From Candidatus Falkowbacteria bacterium S5_I03 (GTDB lineage Bacteria; Patescibacteriota; Patescibacteriia; Patescibacteriales; UBA12465), in assembly GCA_019248265.1 (NCBI GenBank), contig JAEHGX010000002.1, positions 58,648 through 122,647 on the forward strand: a stretch of DNA of 64,000 nt, given 5' to 3'. Both the position numbers and the translations under genes were made by a program. This document shows positions 23,973-31,588 of the stretch, one piece after another (the stretch's first letter is position 1; every line of letters starts with the position of its first letter). The notes under the pieces were generated by a model that did no database searches, was not told the origin of the DNA, and worked only from the letters and a program-made list of their open reading frames with translations.

Positions 23973-24878
23973 CTAAATTTTTTTACCGTTTAAATCAACC
24001 TTGAGAGTTTCATTGACGGTCGAGAAAACGTAGGCTGAGTCGCCTATTTTTTGGTAGCTGGTATAGGCGGCCGGAACCAGAATAACTCCATCCAGATTAA
24101 TGAGGCCATAACCTTTTTCCGAAGAAACTAAAGCATTTTTAGCTGCGTTGACTGCAATAATTTTAGCGTTATAACCAAAGAGGTCTCGGAGCTTTGTTTC
24201 TTTTACCTGGTGGGAATAATTGTTATGAAGAGAATGAAAATCCTGATCAGCATAAGCTTTTCCGAAAGCTTTTTCTTTGAAGTACTTAATAGTTACGACA
24301 TCATATGACATGTCGCCATAACCGCTGGAGCGAGTAGTTAAATCAGTAAAGAAATAAGTACTAATTGGCAGGACCAATAAATCTCGGGATACGGCATAGC
24401 CGGTTGAAAGTAATCCTTTTTGTCCGGATTTAGTCCCTACCCAATAGAGGCTTTTTTGGTGTGGATCTTTGTCAACTCGATAATAGTCAAACAGTTCTTC
24501 TTCGCCGTTAGTATTCAGGAAGCCATTTTTCTGATGGCCGGCAGTACTGATTTTAATCGTTTTTTTATCTACAATTTTTATTTCAGCAAACGGTCCGAAA
24601 ACCTTTTCTTCGCGCTCAAGAAAAACGTATTCTTCCTGTCCCTTGGCCAAAATCGGATAGATGCCATCAATATTAATGGAATCGTACTGGAAAGAAGAGA
24701 TTAGCCGCCCCTTAAAAAACAATGCATATTTTTCCGCTCTTTTCTCTACGGAAAACGTCGGGACGACAACCTTAGTAGGGGTGGCTTTAGGAGCTTCAGC
24801 TTTGGTTAATTTGTGGCTTTTAAATTCACAGCCAGAAAGACAAAAAACAATAATTGCAATAAATACTAAGTTTTTCAT
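23973..24878 (-). CDS. Lipoprotein with WG-type repeats
   Basis: A 301-residue protein with a lipoprotein signal (VFIAIIVFCLSGC, lipobox LSGC with Cys17), so it should be anchored outside the membrane. The rest carries repeated short beta units resembling WG repeats, for example KSGQKGLLSTGYAVSRDLLV and KGYGLINLDGVILVPAAY, ending with DLNGKKI. WG-repeat proteins are poorly understood; the repeat is thought to bind ligands or partners. It is a single-gene unit with a consensus promoter and a long hairpin in its leader (24905-24951). Confidence 0.7.
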   Translation of the reverse strand: MKNLVFIAIIVFCLSGCEFKSHKLTKAEAPKATPTKVVVPTFSVEKRAEKYALFFKGRLISSFQYDSINIDGIYPILAKGQEEYVFLEREEKVFGPFAEIKIVDKKTIKISTAGHQKNGFLNTNGEEELFDYYRVDKDPHQKSLYWVGTKSGQKGLLSTGYAVSRDLLVLPISTYFFTDLTTRSSGYGDMSYDVVTIKYFKEKAFGKAYADQDFHSLHNNYSHQVKETKLRDLFGYNAKIIAVNAAKNALVSSEKGYGLINLDGVILVPAAYTSYQKIGDSAYVFSTVNETLKVDLNGKKI

Positions 24879-24904
24879 GATTGATTTATTTTAGTTAAAC
24901 ATTA

Positions 24905-24951
24905 AAATTCATAGCTAAAAACCGAGCTAATCGGTGCTTGGCTATGAATTT
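24905..24951 (-). other. Large hairpin in the lipoprotein mRNA leader
   Basis: AAATTCATAGC and GCTATGAATTT form a perfect 11-bp stem enclosing a second perfect stem ACCGA/TCGGT. It lies between the predicted start (about 24984) and the ATG at 24878. No T run follows, so it is not a terminator; it may control stability or translation. Confidence 0.6.
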
Positions 24952-24990
24952 AATATTTAACCGGCTTGTTAAAGGGCAGGCTAACTATCA

Positions 24991-25019
24991 ATAGTATCAT
25001 TTTATTCATATTTTGTCAA
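24991..25019 (-). promoter_or_regulatory. Promoter of the lipoprotein gene
   Basis: On the minus strand TTGACA (25019-25014) and TACTAT (24996-24991) are 17 bases apart, predicting a leader of about 105 bases. Confidence 0.8.
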
Positions 25020-25064
25020 TAATAACAGGTAATATGCCTGTCGCACCGCAATTCCCCAGATTCC

Positions 25065-25093
25065 TTGACATTCCCTTGTTTTTTACTTATTAT
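25065..25093 (+). promoter_or_regulatory. Promoter of rpsT
   Basis: TTGACA and TATTAT are separated by 17 bases, about 65 bases before the rpsT ATG. It diverges from the lipoprotein promoter. Confidence 0.8.
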
Positions 25094-25158
25094 TATGTTA
25101 ATGTTTTATAACAAAGAGACATTAGTCTCTCATAATTTTATTTAATTTAGAACTAGTT

Positions 25159-25419
25159 ATGCCTAATAAGAAATCCGCGGAGAAAGAACTACGCAAAACC
25201 GTTAAAAGAAACGCTGCTAACAAGAAAGTCGCCACTAAGCTGAAGACTCTGGTTAAGGCTAATCTTAAACAAATTAAAGCTAATGATAGCAAGGTTAAGG
25301 AAGATTTTTCTAAGACCATGCAAGCTATCGACAAGGCTGCCAAAAAAGGAATTATCAAGAAAAACACTGCCAACCGCAAGAAATCACGTTTAATGAAGAA
25401 GGTAAATTCCGTAAAATAA
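25159..25419 (+). CDS. rpsT: 30S ribosomal protein S20
   Basis: An 86-residue, very basic, helical protein that binds 16S rRNA early in small-subunit assembly. It shows MPNKKSAEKELRKTVKRN at the start, DKAAKKGIIKKNTANRKKSR near the end and an all-helical Lys/Ala-rich pattern, all typical of S20. Length matches the family. It has its own promoter, and rpsO follows after an 86-base gap in which TATAAT (25439-25444) may be a second promoter. Confidence 0.93.
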   Translation: MPNKKSAEKELRKTVKRNAANKKVATKLKTLVKANLKQIKANDSKVKEDFSKTMQAIDKAAKKGIIKKNTANRKKSRLMKKVNSVK

Positions 25420-25505
25420 GCTAAAAATTAACAAATTTTATAATTAATTGTACTCTTTCCCGGATGCGGACAGCTTGACCGCTTCTTAGATAGAGCAAAA
25501 GATTT

Positions 25506-25877
25506 ATGTTAGACAAAAAAGCAAAGGAGAAAATTATTAAAAAATTCCGAGTTCATGACACTGATACCGGTTCTTCCCAGGTTCAAATTGCGATTTTAAC
25601 CGAGGAAATCAAAGAATTAACCGAGCACTTGAAGAAGCATAAGCATGACTTCTCTTCCCGCCGCGGTCTTTTAAAGAAAGTTGGTGAAAGAAGAAAACTG
25701 CTTAAATATTTACAAAAGGAAAATGCTGAACAGTTCAAAGAATTAGCAACTAAATTGAAATTAAAAATTGCTCAGAGATTAGAAGAGGAAGAAGAGGAAG
25801 AAAAAAAGAAAGAAAAGAAATATATCAACCCGGAAGATGAAACAGAAGATATTAAAGAAGACGAAACGGAAGAATAA
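25506..25877 (+). CDS. rpsO: 30S ribosomal protein S15 with acidic C-terminal tail
   Basis: The S15 core occupies about residues 1-90: [19 protein letters not shown], the block [20 protein letters not shown] and [15 protein letters not shown]15 bridges 16S rRNA helices and contacts the large subunit. The protein is 123 residues, against about 89 normally. The extra part is a low-complexity charged tail starting at about residue 94 ([13 protein letters not shown]) and rich in Glu, Asp and Lys. The NYN gene follows after 9 bases and pnp comes next; the rpsO-pnp neighbourhood is widespread in bacteria. Confidence 0.95.
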   Translation: MLDKKAKEKIIKKFRVHDTDTGSSQVQIAILTEEIKELTEHLKKHKHDFSSRRGLLKKVGERRKLLKYLQKENAEQFKELATKLKLKIAQRLEEEEEEEKKKEKKYINPEDETEDIKEDETEE

Positions 25878-25886
25878 ATTTTAACT

Positions 25887-26396
25887 ATGATAAAGCACAA
25901 GGAACAACGAGTGGGAATTTTGGTGGATGTCTCTAATATGTATCATTCCGCCAAGAATTTATATAACCGTAAAGTAAACTTTAGAGAGATTTTAGCAAAA
26001 GCAGTGGCTGGTCGGAAACTTATCCGGGCCACTGCTTATGCTATCCGGACAGAAAGCAAGGAAGAGCAACCATTCGCCGAAGCCCTAGAACAACAAGGAT
26101 TTGAAGTTAAAATGAAAGATTTGCAAATCTTTGCCGGCGGCGCTAAAAAAGCTGATTGGGATGTGGGCATCGCGATTGATGCCATTAAATTAGCTGATAA
26201 ATTAGATGTATTAATAATTGTTTCCGGCGATGGCGATTATTTGCCCTTAGTTTCTTATCTACAAAATAATAAGGGCTGCTTAGTAGAAGTCATGGCCTTT
26301 AGAAAAACCTGTTCTTCACGCTTGGTTGAAGAAGCGGATGACTTTACTGATTTGGGGGCTGATAAAAAATTTCTAATATACAATAAAAGTAAATAA
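25887..26396 (+). CDS. NYN domain (LabA/DUF88-like) putative ribonuclease
   Basis: A 169-residue PIN-like NYN domain protein. Predicted metal-binding acidic residues are in GILVDVSNMYHS (Asp), KKADWDVGIAIDAIKLADK (two Asp) and VSGDGDYLPLVSYLQ (two Asp), the standard active-site set of this family, which is linked to RNA cleavage. No extra domain is present. It lies between rpsO and pnp, 9 bases after rpsO and probably co-transcribed, so a role in RNA processing or ribosome-linked RNA decay is likely. Activity has to be inferred from the family. Confidence 0.85.
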   Translation: MIKHKEQRVGILVDVSNMYHSAKNLYNRKVNFREILAKAVAGRKLIRATAYAIRTESKEEQPFAEALEQQGFEVKMKDLQIFAGGAKKADWDVGIAIDAIKLADKLDVLIIVSGDGDYLPLVSYLQNNKGCLVEVMAFRKTCSSRLVEEADDFTDLGADKKFLIYNKSK

Positions 26397-26411
26397 CAAA
26401 TTAATATAAAA

Positions 26412-26478
26412 GCTTTTGACCGTTAAATAGATAGCACTGTAACTTTGTTTTACAGTCCTGTAATTTAGCGGCCAAAGC
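26412..26478 (+). other. Long double stem-loop in the pnp leader
   Basis: GCTTTTGACCGTTAAAT pairs with ATTTAGCGGCCAAAGC (about 14 bp with one mismatch and one bulge). Inside, ACTGTAA pairs perfectly with TTACAGT. The structure ends 11 bases before the pnp ATG. In enteric bacteria a comparable leader stem is cut by RNase III and used by PNPase to control its own mRNA. Confidence 0.6.
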
Positions 26479-26488
26479 ACCAAACACT

Positions 26489-28759
26489 ATGGAAAAAGTA
26501 TTTTCAGGAGAGTGGCTTGGCCGTCCTCTCATCATCAAGACCGGTAAGGTCGCCAAACAGGCGAATGCCGCGGTCTGGGTACAATACGGCGAGACTGTCG
26601 TGCAAGCGACAGTTGTTCAATCTAAAACCGAACGTGAAGGCGTTAATTTCTTCCCGCTCATGGTTGATTTTGAAGAAAAACTTTACGCGGCCGGTATCAT
26701 CAAAGGTTCCCGCTGGGTAAAGCGTGAAGGTCGCCCAACTGACCAATCAGTTTTAACTGGACGCATGATTGATCGTTCAATCCGTCCTTTATTTGTAACT
26801 GGCGATAACCGCGATATTCAAGTGATTATTACGGTCTTAGCGATTGACCAGGAAAATGACTACGATGTTGTTTCTCTGCTCGCTGCTTCCGCCGCTCTAT
26901 CTATTTCCGGCATTAAATGGAACGGACCGATTGGCGGTATCCGCGTCGGTTTAATTGAAAATAATTTTGTTTTCAACCCAACTTATGAAGAACAAGCTAA
27001 AAGTAGCTTGGATTTAATCGTGGCTGGTACCGATAAAAAAGTCATTATGATTGAAGCGGGCGCCAATGAAATTCCGGAAGATGTGATGTTAAAAGCCATT
27101 ATGGCCGGGCAAAAAGAAATGCAAGTCGCCATTAATTTAATTAAAGAATTACAAGCCGGCGTAGAAATAAAAAATAATGAAAAGCCGGTTAAAGTAAAAT
27201 CGGCTGAAGAATTGGAAGCAGAAAAAGATAAAGAAGCTTTATTAGAAATTGGCCGCGCCTGGTTAAATGAAAACATTAAAAAAATCTTATTTGTTAAAGA
27301 ATATTATACCAAGGGTGAACGTAAGGCTGCTGTCGGTGCCATTAAAGATGGTTTAGATGATTATTTAACCACTCAAGGTTTAAGCAGCGATAAGCGTGGT
27401 TACATCGCCAAAAAATTAGTTGAAGAAATGATCGATGCCGAAGTCACTCGCGCTATCATTGAAGAAAATAAACGTGTTGATGGCCGTGAAATTGAAGAAA
27501 TCAGAGAGCTAATTGCCGAAGTAGCTATTTTACCACGCGACCATGGAACTTCTTTATTCTCCCGCGGTGAAACCCAAGTAATGTCTATCGTGACTTTAGG
27601 CGCTCCGGGAATGGAACAATCTTTAGAAGGCATGGAAGGCCAAAGCAAAAAACGCTACATGCATCATTATAATTTCCCGCCATATTCCGTCGGCGAAGCT
27701 TCTCCTTTAAGAGGAACTGGCCGCCGCGAAGTTGGCCATGGCGCTCTCGCTGAAAAAGCATTACTTCCAGTCGTTCCTAATCGTGAAGACTTCCCTTACA
27801 CTATTCGCGTTGTCAGTGAAACTTTAGGCTCTAACGGCTCATCCTCAATGGCTTCAACCTGCGCTTCAACTTTAGCTTTAATGGACGCTGGTGTCCCAAT
27901 CAAAAAACCGGTTGTTGGTATTGCTATGGGATTAGCCTCTAATCATGATATGAGTAAATGGGTAGTCTTAACTGATATTCAAGATTTGGAAGATGGTGAA
28001 GGTGGTATGGACTTCAAAATTACTGGTACCGACACTGGCCTGACTGCCATTCAACTAGATACTAAAACCGATGGTTTAACTGAAGAAATTATTACTCAAA
28101 CTTTAAGCCAAGGACGCCGCGCTTTAAATAAAATTTTAGGCGTAATTACCGAAGCGATTCCTGCTCCTCGCGCTGAGTTATCAAAATACGCTCCTCGAAT
28201 TATCAGCTTCAGTGTTGATCCAGAAAAAATTGGCGCTATTATTGGTCCGGGCGGAAAAGTTATTAACCGCATTATTGATGAGACCGGTGTCAGCATTGAT
28301 ATCGAAGATTCCGGTTTAGTAATGATTTGCGGTACTGATCCTGAAAAGGTTAATGAAGCCGTTAAACAAGTTAAGGAAATCGTTCATGTCTTTGAAGCTG
28401 GCGAAATTCTTAAAGGTAAAGTTGTCCGCATGTTAGATTTCGGTGCCTTTATTTCTTTAAACGCTAATCAAGACGGCATGGCTCACGTCAGCGAGCTCGC
28501 ACCTTACCGCATTGAGAAGCCAAGCGACTTCTTAAATATCGGCGATGAAGTAACTGTTAGAATTAAGGAGATTGACGACCAAGGACGCATCAACTTAAGC
28601 TTAAAAGGCTTAGACGAAAATGCTCATCTTTGGAAAGATGAAAAAGGTAAATCTAATGGCCAAGCTGGAGGCGGATTTAGACCGAGCCGTTTCGGGAATG
28701 GTAACGGCGGTGATCGTAATAATTCTCGTCGACCAGGCGGATTTACCCCAAGAAGCTAA
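26489..28759 (+). CDS. pnp: Polyribonucleotide nucleotidyltransferase (PNPase)
   Basis: A 756-residue 3'-5' phosphorolytic exoribonuclease that forms a trimer. Two RNase PH domains (about residues 1-225 and 310-545) carry KGSRWVKREGRPTDQSVLTG, LPRDHGTSLFSRGETQ and SSMASTCASTLALMDAG. A KH domain (about 550-615, with IIGPGGKVINRI) and an S1 domain (about 620-690, with VVRMLDFGAFISL) follow. The last 35 residues are glycine-, asparagine- and arginine-rich (FGNGNGGDRNNSRR), like RNA-binding tails. It sits downstream of rpsO and the NYN gene with a long leader hairpin. Confidence 0.97.
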   Translation: MEKVFSGEWLGRPLIIKTGKVAKQANAAVWVQYGETVVQATVVQSKTEREGVNFFPLMVDFEEKLYAAGIIKGSRWVKREGRPTDQSVLTGRMIDRSIRPLFVTGDNRDIQVIITVLAIDQENDYDVVSLLAASAALSISGIKWNGPIGGIRVGLIENNFVFNPTYEEQAKSSLDLIVAGTDKKVIMIEAGANEIPEDVMLKAIMAGQKEMQVAINLIKELQAGVEIKNNEKPVKVKSAEELEAEKDKEALLEIGRAWLNENIKKILFVKEYYTKGERKAAVGAIKDGLDDYLTTQGLSSDKRGYIAKKLVEEMIDAEVTRAIIEENKRVDGREIEEIRELIAEVAILPRDHGTSLFSRGETQVMSIVTLGAPGMEQSLEGMEGQSKKRYMHHYNFPPYSVGEASPLRGTGRREVGHGALAEKALLPVVPNREDFPYTIRVVSETLGSNGSSSMASTCASTLALMDAGVPIKKPVVGIAMGLASNHDMSKWVVLTDIQDLEDGEGGMDFKITGTDTGLTAIQLDTKTDGLTEEIITQTLSQGRRALNKILGVITEAIPAPRAELSKYAPRIISFSVDPEKIGAIIGPGGKVINRIIDETGVSIDIEDSGLVMICGTDPEKVNEAVKQVKEIVHVFEAGEILKGKVVRMLDFGAFISLNANQDGMAHVSELAPYRIEKPSDFLNIGDEVTVRIKEIDDQGRINLSLKGLDENAHLWKDEKGKSNGQAGGGFRPSRFGNGNGGDRNNSRRPGGFTPRS

Positions 28760-28772
28760 ATTAACTAAATTA

Positions 28773-28801
28773 TTGACTTTTATTAAGTATTAAGTTAATA
28801 T
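28773..28801 (+). promoter_or_regulatory. Promoter of rpsP
   Basis: TTGACT and TAATAT are separated by 17 bases, 32 bases before the rpsP ATG. Confidence 0.75.
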
Positions 28802-28833
28802 CTAAAATACTAAAATAATACAGAAAAAACACT

Positions 28834-29259
28834 ATGTTAGCGATAAAATTATCCAAAACAGGAAAAACCAACAAAAAAATGTTCCGTCTAGTAATTTCGG
28901 AAAAAGGCCGTGATCCATATGGCAATGTTTTAGAAATCTTGGGTTCTTATAATCCTCATTCTAAAGAATTAGTCACTAAAGACGACCGAATTAAGCACTG
29001 GTTAAGCAAGGGAGCGCAAATGACCGCCACTATAAACAATTTGCTCGTTGGCAAAGGGATTGTAGAGGGCAAAAAGGTAACTGCTTCTAAAGCAGGGGAA
29101 AAAAGTGAAAAACGCGTTTCTCAATTAAAGGCTAAGGATGATAAAAAGAAGGCAGCCGCCCAAGCCGCCGAAGCTCCTAAAGAAGAGCCGAAGGTAGAAG
29201 AAGCAGCAACCGAAGAAGTAGCCACAGAAGCTGCTCCAGAAACCGAAGCTCAAGCTTAA
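28834..29259 (+). CDS. rpsP: 30S ribosomal protein S16 with Ala/Glu-rich tail
   Basis: The S16 core is in about residues 1-80: MLAIKLSKTGKTNKKMFRLV, the segment RDPYGNVLEILGSYNPHSKE and DRIKHWLSKGAQMT. S16 stabilises the 16S 5' domain. The protein is 141 residues, against about 80-90 in most bacteria. The excess is an alanine-, glutamate- and lysine-rich tail from about residue 95, ending in ETEAQA. khpA and trmD follow, each with its own promoter, in the common rpsP-khpA-trmD order (rimM is not present). Confidence 0.95.
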   Translation: MLAIKLSKTGKTNKKMFRLVISEKGRDPYGNVLEILGSYNPHSKELVTKDDRIKHWLSKGAQMTATINNLLVGKGIVEGKKVTASKAGEKSEKRVSQLKAKDDKKKAAAQAAEAPKEEPKVEEAATEEVATEAAPETEAQA

Positions 29260-29279
29260 AATAAAAAGCTAAAAGCAAA

Positions 29280-29308
29280 TTGACAAAGAGCAGGTCTATT
29301 GCTAAAAT
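29280..29308 (+). promoter_or_regulatory. Promoter of khpA
   Basis: TTGACA and TAAAAT are exactly 17 bases apart, giving a leader of about 95 bases. Confidence 0.75.
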
Positions 29309-29410
29309 TATCAGCATAAGACTCCTAGCTGCCAAGCTGAGAGCCATCTAATAAATCGCTTTCTTGGTTAAACAAAATTCTTTGTCTAATCAGAAAGACT
29401 AAGCAAAATT

Positions 29411-29746
29411 ATGGAAGAGCAAGACAAGAAGTTTCTTGAAATTATCGTAAAGAACATCGTCGGCAACCCAAACGATGTAGTCGTTGACAGAACGATTGAT
29501 GAAAGAGGTGTATTATTAACCCTTAAAATCAATCCAGCTGACATGGGCTATGTTATCGGTCGTAAGGGTCAAACCGCGCAGGCTATTCGCACCTTATTAA
29601 AAATTGTCGGTGCTAAAAACAATTCTCGCGTTAACCTCAAGATTTATGATCCAGAGGGAGGCAATCATCGCCCAAGCGAACGCACAGAACGTCATGATAA
29701 TCGTGAAGAAGTTGATACTTCCGCGATTGATGACTTGAACATCTAA
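29411..29746 (+). CDS. khpA: KhpA-type KH domain RNA-binding protein
   Basis: A 111-residue single KH domain protein. The GXXG loop is seen in MGYVIGRKGQTAQAIRTLL, and the start FLEIIVKNIVGNPNDVVVD is typical. KhpA works with KhpB in binding many RNAs and affects cell division and elongation in Gram-positive bacteria. KhpB is not in the window. The last 30 residues are charged and variable. It lies between rpsP and trmD, the usual place for this gene. Confidence 0.9.
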   Translation: MEEQDKKFLEIIVKNIVGNPNDVVVDRTIDERGVLLTLKINPADMGYVIGRKGQTAQAIRTLLKIVGAKNNSRVNLKIYDPEGGNHRPSERTERHDNREEVDTSAIDDLNI

Positions 29747-29770
29747 TTACAAGCTGTTTCAAATAAACAA

Positions 29771-29803
29771 GAAAGCCACAATTCTTAAAAAGTGGCTTTT
29801 TTG
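29771..29803 (+). terminator. Terminator of khpA
   Basis: The hairpin AAAGCCAC/GTGGCTTT is followed by T6; the trmD -10 box begins two bases later. Confidence 0.8.
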
Positions 29804-29810
29804 TTATAAT
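29802..29810 (+). promoter_or_regulatory. Extended -10 promoter of trmD
   Basis: TGT-TATAAT ends 8 bases before the trmD ATG, with no good -35. The T run of the upstream terminator overlaps it, and the mRNA would be leaderless. Confidence 0.65.
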
Positions 29811-29818
29811 GGGTATAT

Positions 29819-30493
29819 ATGAAATTCCAAATAATCACAATTTTTCCAGAAATTTTTAACTCTTATTTTGGTGAAAGTATTATTAAGCGCGCCCAGGATA
29901 AAAAAGTTATTGATTTTAAAATTCATAACTTGCGCGACTGGACAACTGATAAGCACCGAACGGTTGATGACGCCCCTTACGGCGGCGGTGCTGGCATGCT
30001 CATGAAGATAGAGCCGCTATACAAAGCGCTAAAAGATATCAACAAAAAATCAAAGAAAATTAAACCAGCCAAAAGAAAAATTATCTTGCTTTCCGCCTCC
30101 GGCAAAAAATGGAACCAAGCATTAGCGCAAAAATATTCCAAGTTAGAGGAAGTAATTTTTGTCTGCGGCCGCTATGAAGGCGTGGACGCCAGAATTAAAA
30201 AATTTATTGATGAAGAAATTTCTATTGGCGAATATGTTTTAACCGGCGGCGAATTGCCGGCAATGGTAATGATAGATTCTATTACCCGCTTACTTCCTGG
30301 TGTACTCGGAAACAAAAACAGCGTTATTGAAGAATCGCATTCTGAGGCCGGACTAGCTGAATATCCGCAATATACTCGGCCGGAAATATTTATCGCTGAT
30401 AAGAAAAAATATCCAACCCCTAAAATACTACTATCGGGCGACCATAAAAAGATAGAAGAATGGCGAAAGAAGCAACAAAAGAAGATAAAATAA
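29819..30493 (+). CDS. trmD: tRNA (guanine-N1)-methyltransferase
   Basis: A 224-residue SPOUT-class methyltransferase that makes m1G37 in tRNAs with G36, preventing +1 frameshifts. It shows ITIFPEIFNSYFGESIIKRA, DDAPYGGGAGMLMK, the knot region FVCGRYEGVDARI and SIGEYVLTGGELPAM, and the DSITRLLPGVLGN segment. Length matches the family. Its likely targets in this window include tRNA-Pro (TGG). It has a leaderless-type promoter and a terminator of its own. Confidence 0.96.
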   Translation: MKFQIITIFPEIFNSYFGESIIKRAQDKKVIDFKIHNLRDWTTDKHRTVDDAPYGGGAGMLMKIEPLYKALKDINKKSKKIKPAKRKIILLSASGKKWNQALAQKYSKLEEVIFVCGRYEGVDARIKKFIDEEISIGEYVLTGGELPAMVMIDSITRLLPGVLGNKNSVIEESHSEAGLAEYPQYTRPEIFIADKKKYPTPKILLSGDHKKIEEWRKKQQKKIK

Positions 30494-30494
30494 G

Positions 30495-30522
30495 AAAAAA
30501 TCGGAGCAATCCGGTTTTTTTA
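30495..30522 (+). terminator. Terminator of trmD
   Basis: The hairpin CGGA/TCCG with loop GCAA is set between A6 and T7. A nearly identical terminator occurs at 31560-31588. Confidence 0.7.
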
Positions 30523-30570
30523 TAACAAAAAAACACTTTATTTACTAATATTAGTATAATCTTCAAAAAA

Positions 30571-30599
30571 TTGAATATTTGTTAAATTTTTGCTAAAAT
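30571..30599 (+). promoter_or_regulatory. Upstream promoter of the secreted orphan gene
   Basis: TTGAAT and TAAAAT are 17 bases apart, about 135 bases before the ATG at 30734. Confidence 0.5.
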
Positions 30600-30651
30600 A
30601 TAAGAGAACATATAGATAATGTTGAAATAAACATCAAAAATCGCCCTGATA

Positions 30652-30680
30652 TTGATTTTTACATATATTTATGGTACAAT
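30652..30680 (+). promoter_or_regulatory. Downstream promoter of the secreted orphan gene
   Basis: TTGATT and TACAAT are 17 bases apart, 53 bases before the ATG. With the one at 30571 it makes a tandem pair. Confidence 0.65.
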
Positions 30681-30733
30681 AATTTGATAGTAAATATCTA
30701 AATAATAACTTATTAACTTATTCTTACAAGAAT

Positions 30734-31546
30734 ATGAGTAAATTTGAAATGGGGTTTTTCAAACCCAAGGCAGCTCAAGAGCCAAAAGAAACAAAAGAAA
30801 GTAAATTTACAGGGATTAAAAACATGGCCAAGGTTTTAAGTTTGGCTTTCCTGGGATTATCAGCCGCTAATTTAGAGTCTAGCGCGCAAGGCAGACAGGA
30901 GGGTCCAAGAGCCGATTTAGCCAGAAGCGTTCATAAAATGGCCTATGAAGTGGCCGATAAAAACCCGGACATTATAAAACATCAAGGAAGAGGACCAGAA
31001 ATTAATATTGGCCATTACAACCAAGTTACTCATGCCATGCAAGAGGTAATCGTAGGCGGCTATGACAAAATGACGTATGTAACCAGCAGTGAAGATTTTC
31101 AAGACGGACAAGTCACTAGACACAACACAATCATTATTGATAACAACCAAGATGGTAGTCCCGACTTATTTTTAAATCAATCAATAAAACAAGACGGGCC
31201 GACGATGGCAGTTAAAGATGTAACTCCGGGCGTCGTGGAGTATGCTGATGGAACCACGCGAGGAGATATAATCGGCGATCCATCCTTCAGAAAACAACAG
31301 TCGCAGAAGGCGGAACAAGACGACCGGTTCAGATACCAAGTTGATGGAATCTTAAGAGGCATTAACATGGATACAAAACAAGTCACTTTGGATGACATTA
31401 AAGAAGCAATCGCCAGTCAGACCGAATTTGAGGTTTCAACCATTAATGAATTGAGTCCTGATGAACAAAAAGCGGCTAATGAAGGATTTGAAAAAGTTTT
31501 AAAAAGTGCCGAGCAGGCCTTGGAAAAAATGAACCAAAAAAACTAA
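30734..31546 (+). CDS. Orphan protein with possible late signal sequence
   Basis: A 270-residue protein without a family I recognise. A hydrophilic N-terminus is followed by a hydrophobic stretch at about residues 33-48 (AKVLSLAFLGLSAANL) and then SSAQG, which could be a signal peptide with an unusually long basic front or an uncleaved anchor. The body is polar and has an acidic motif IDNNQDGSPDLFLNQ that resembles a calcium-binding DxDxDG-type loop (D-N-N-Q-D-G-S). The C-terminus is helical and charged. Two tandem promoters precede it and a strong terminator follows, so it is probably well expressed. Confidence 0.6.
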   Translation: MSKFEMGFFKPKAAQEPKETKESKFTGIKNMAKVLSLAFLGLSAANLESSAQGRQEGPRADLARSVHKMAYEVADKNPDIIKHQGRGPEINIGHYNQVTHAMQEVIVGGYDKMTYVTSSEDFQDGQVTRHNTIIIDNNQDGSPDLFLNQSIKQDGPTMAVKDVTPGVVEYADGTTRGDIIGDPSFRKQQSQKAEQDDRFRYQVDGILRGINMDTKQVTLDDIKEAIASQTEFEVSTINELSPDEQKAANEGFEKVLKSAEQALEKMNQKN

Positions 31547-31559
31547 CATAAGACCTAAC

Positions 31560-31588
31560 AAAAAAAACCGGAGCAATCCGGTTTTTTT
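31560..31588. terminator. Bidirectional terminator of the orphan and DHH genes
   Basis: The hairpin ACCGGA/TCCGGT with loop GCAA is flanked by A7 and T7. It lies between convergent genes and almost repeats the trmD terminator. Confidence 0.8.

Noticed and set aside
25122..25379. An 85-residue minus-strand frame
   Set aside because: It is antisense to rpsT, which has a strong promoter and clear S20 identity.
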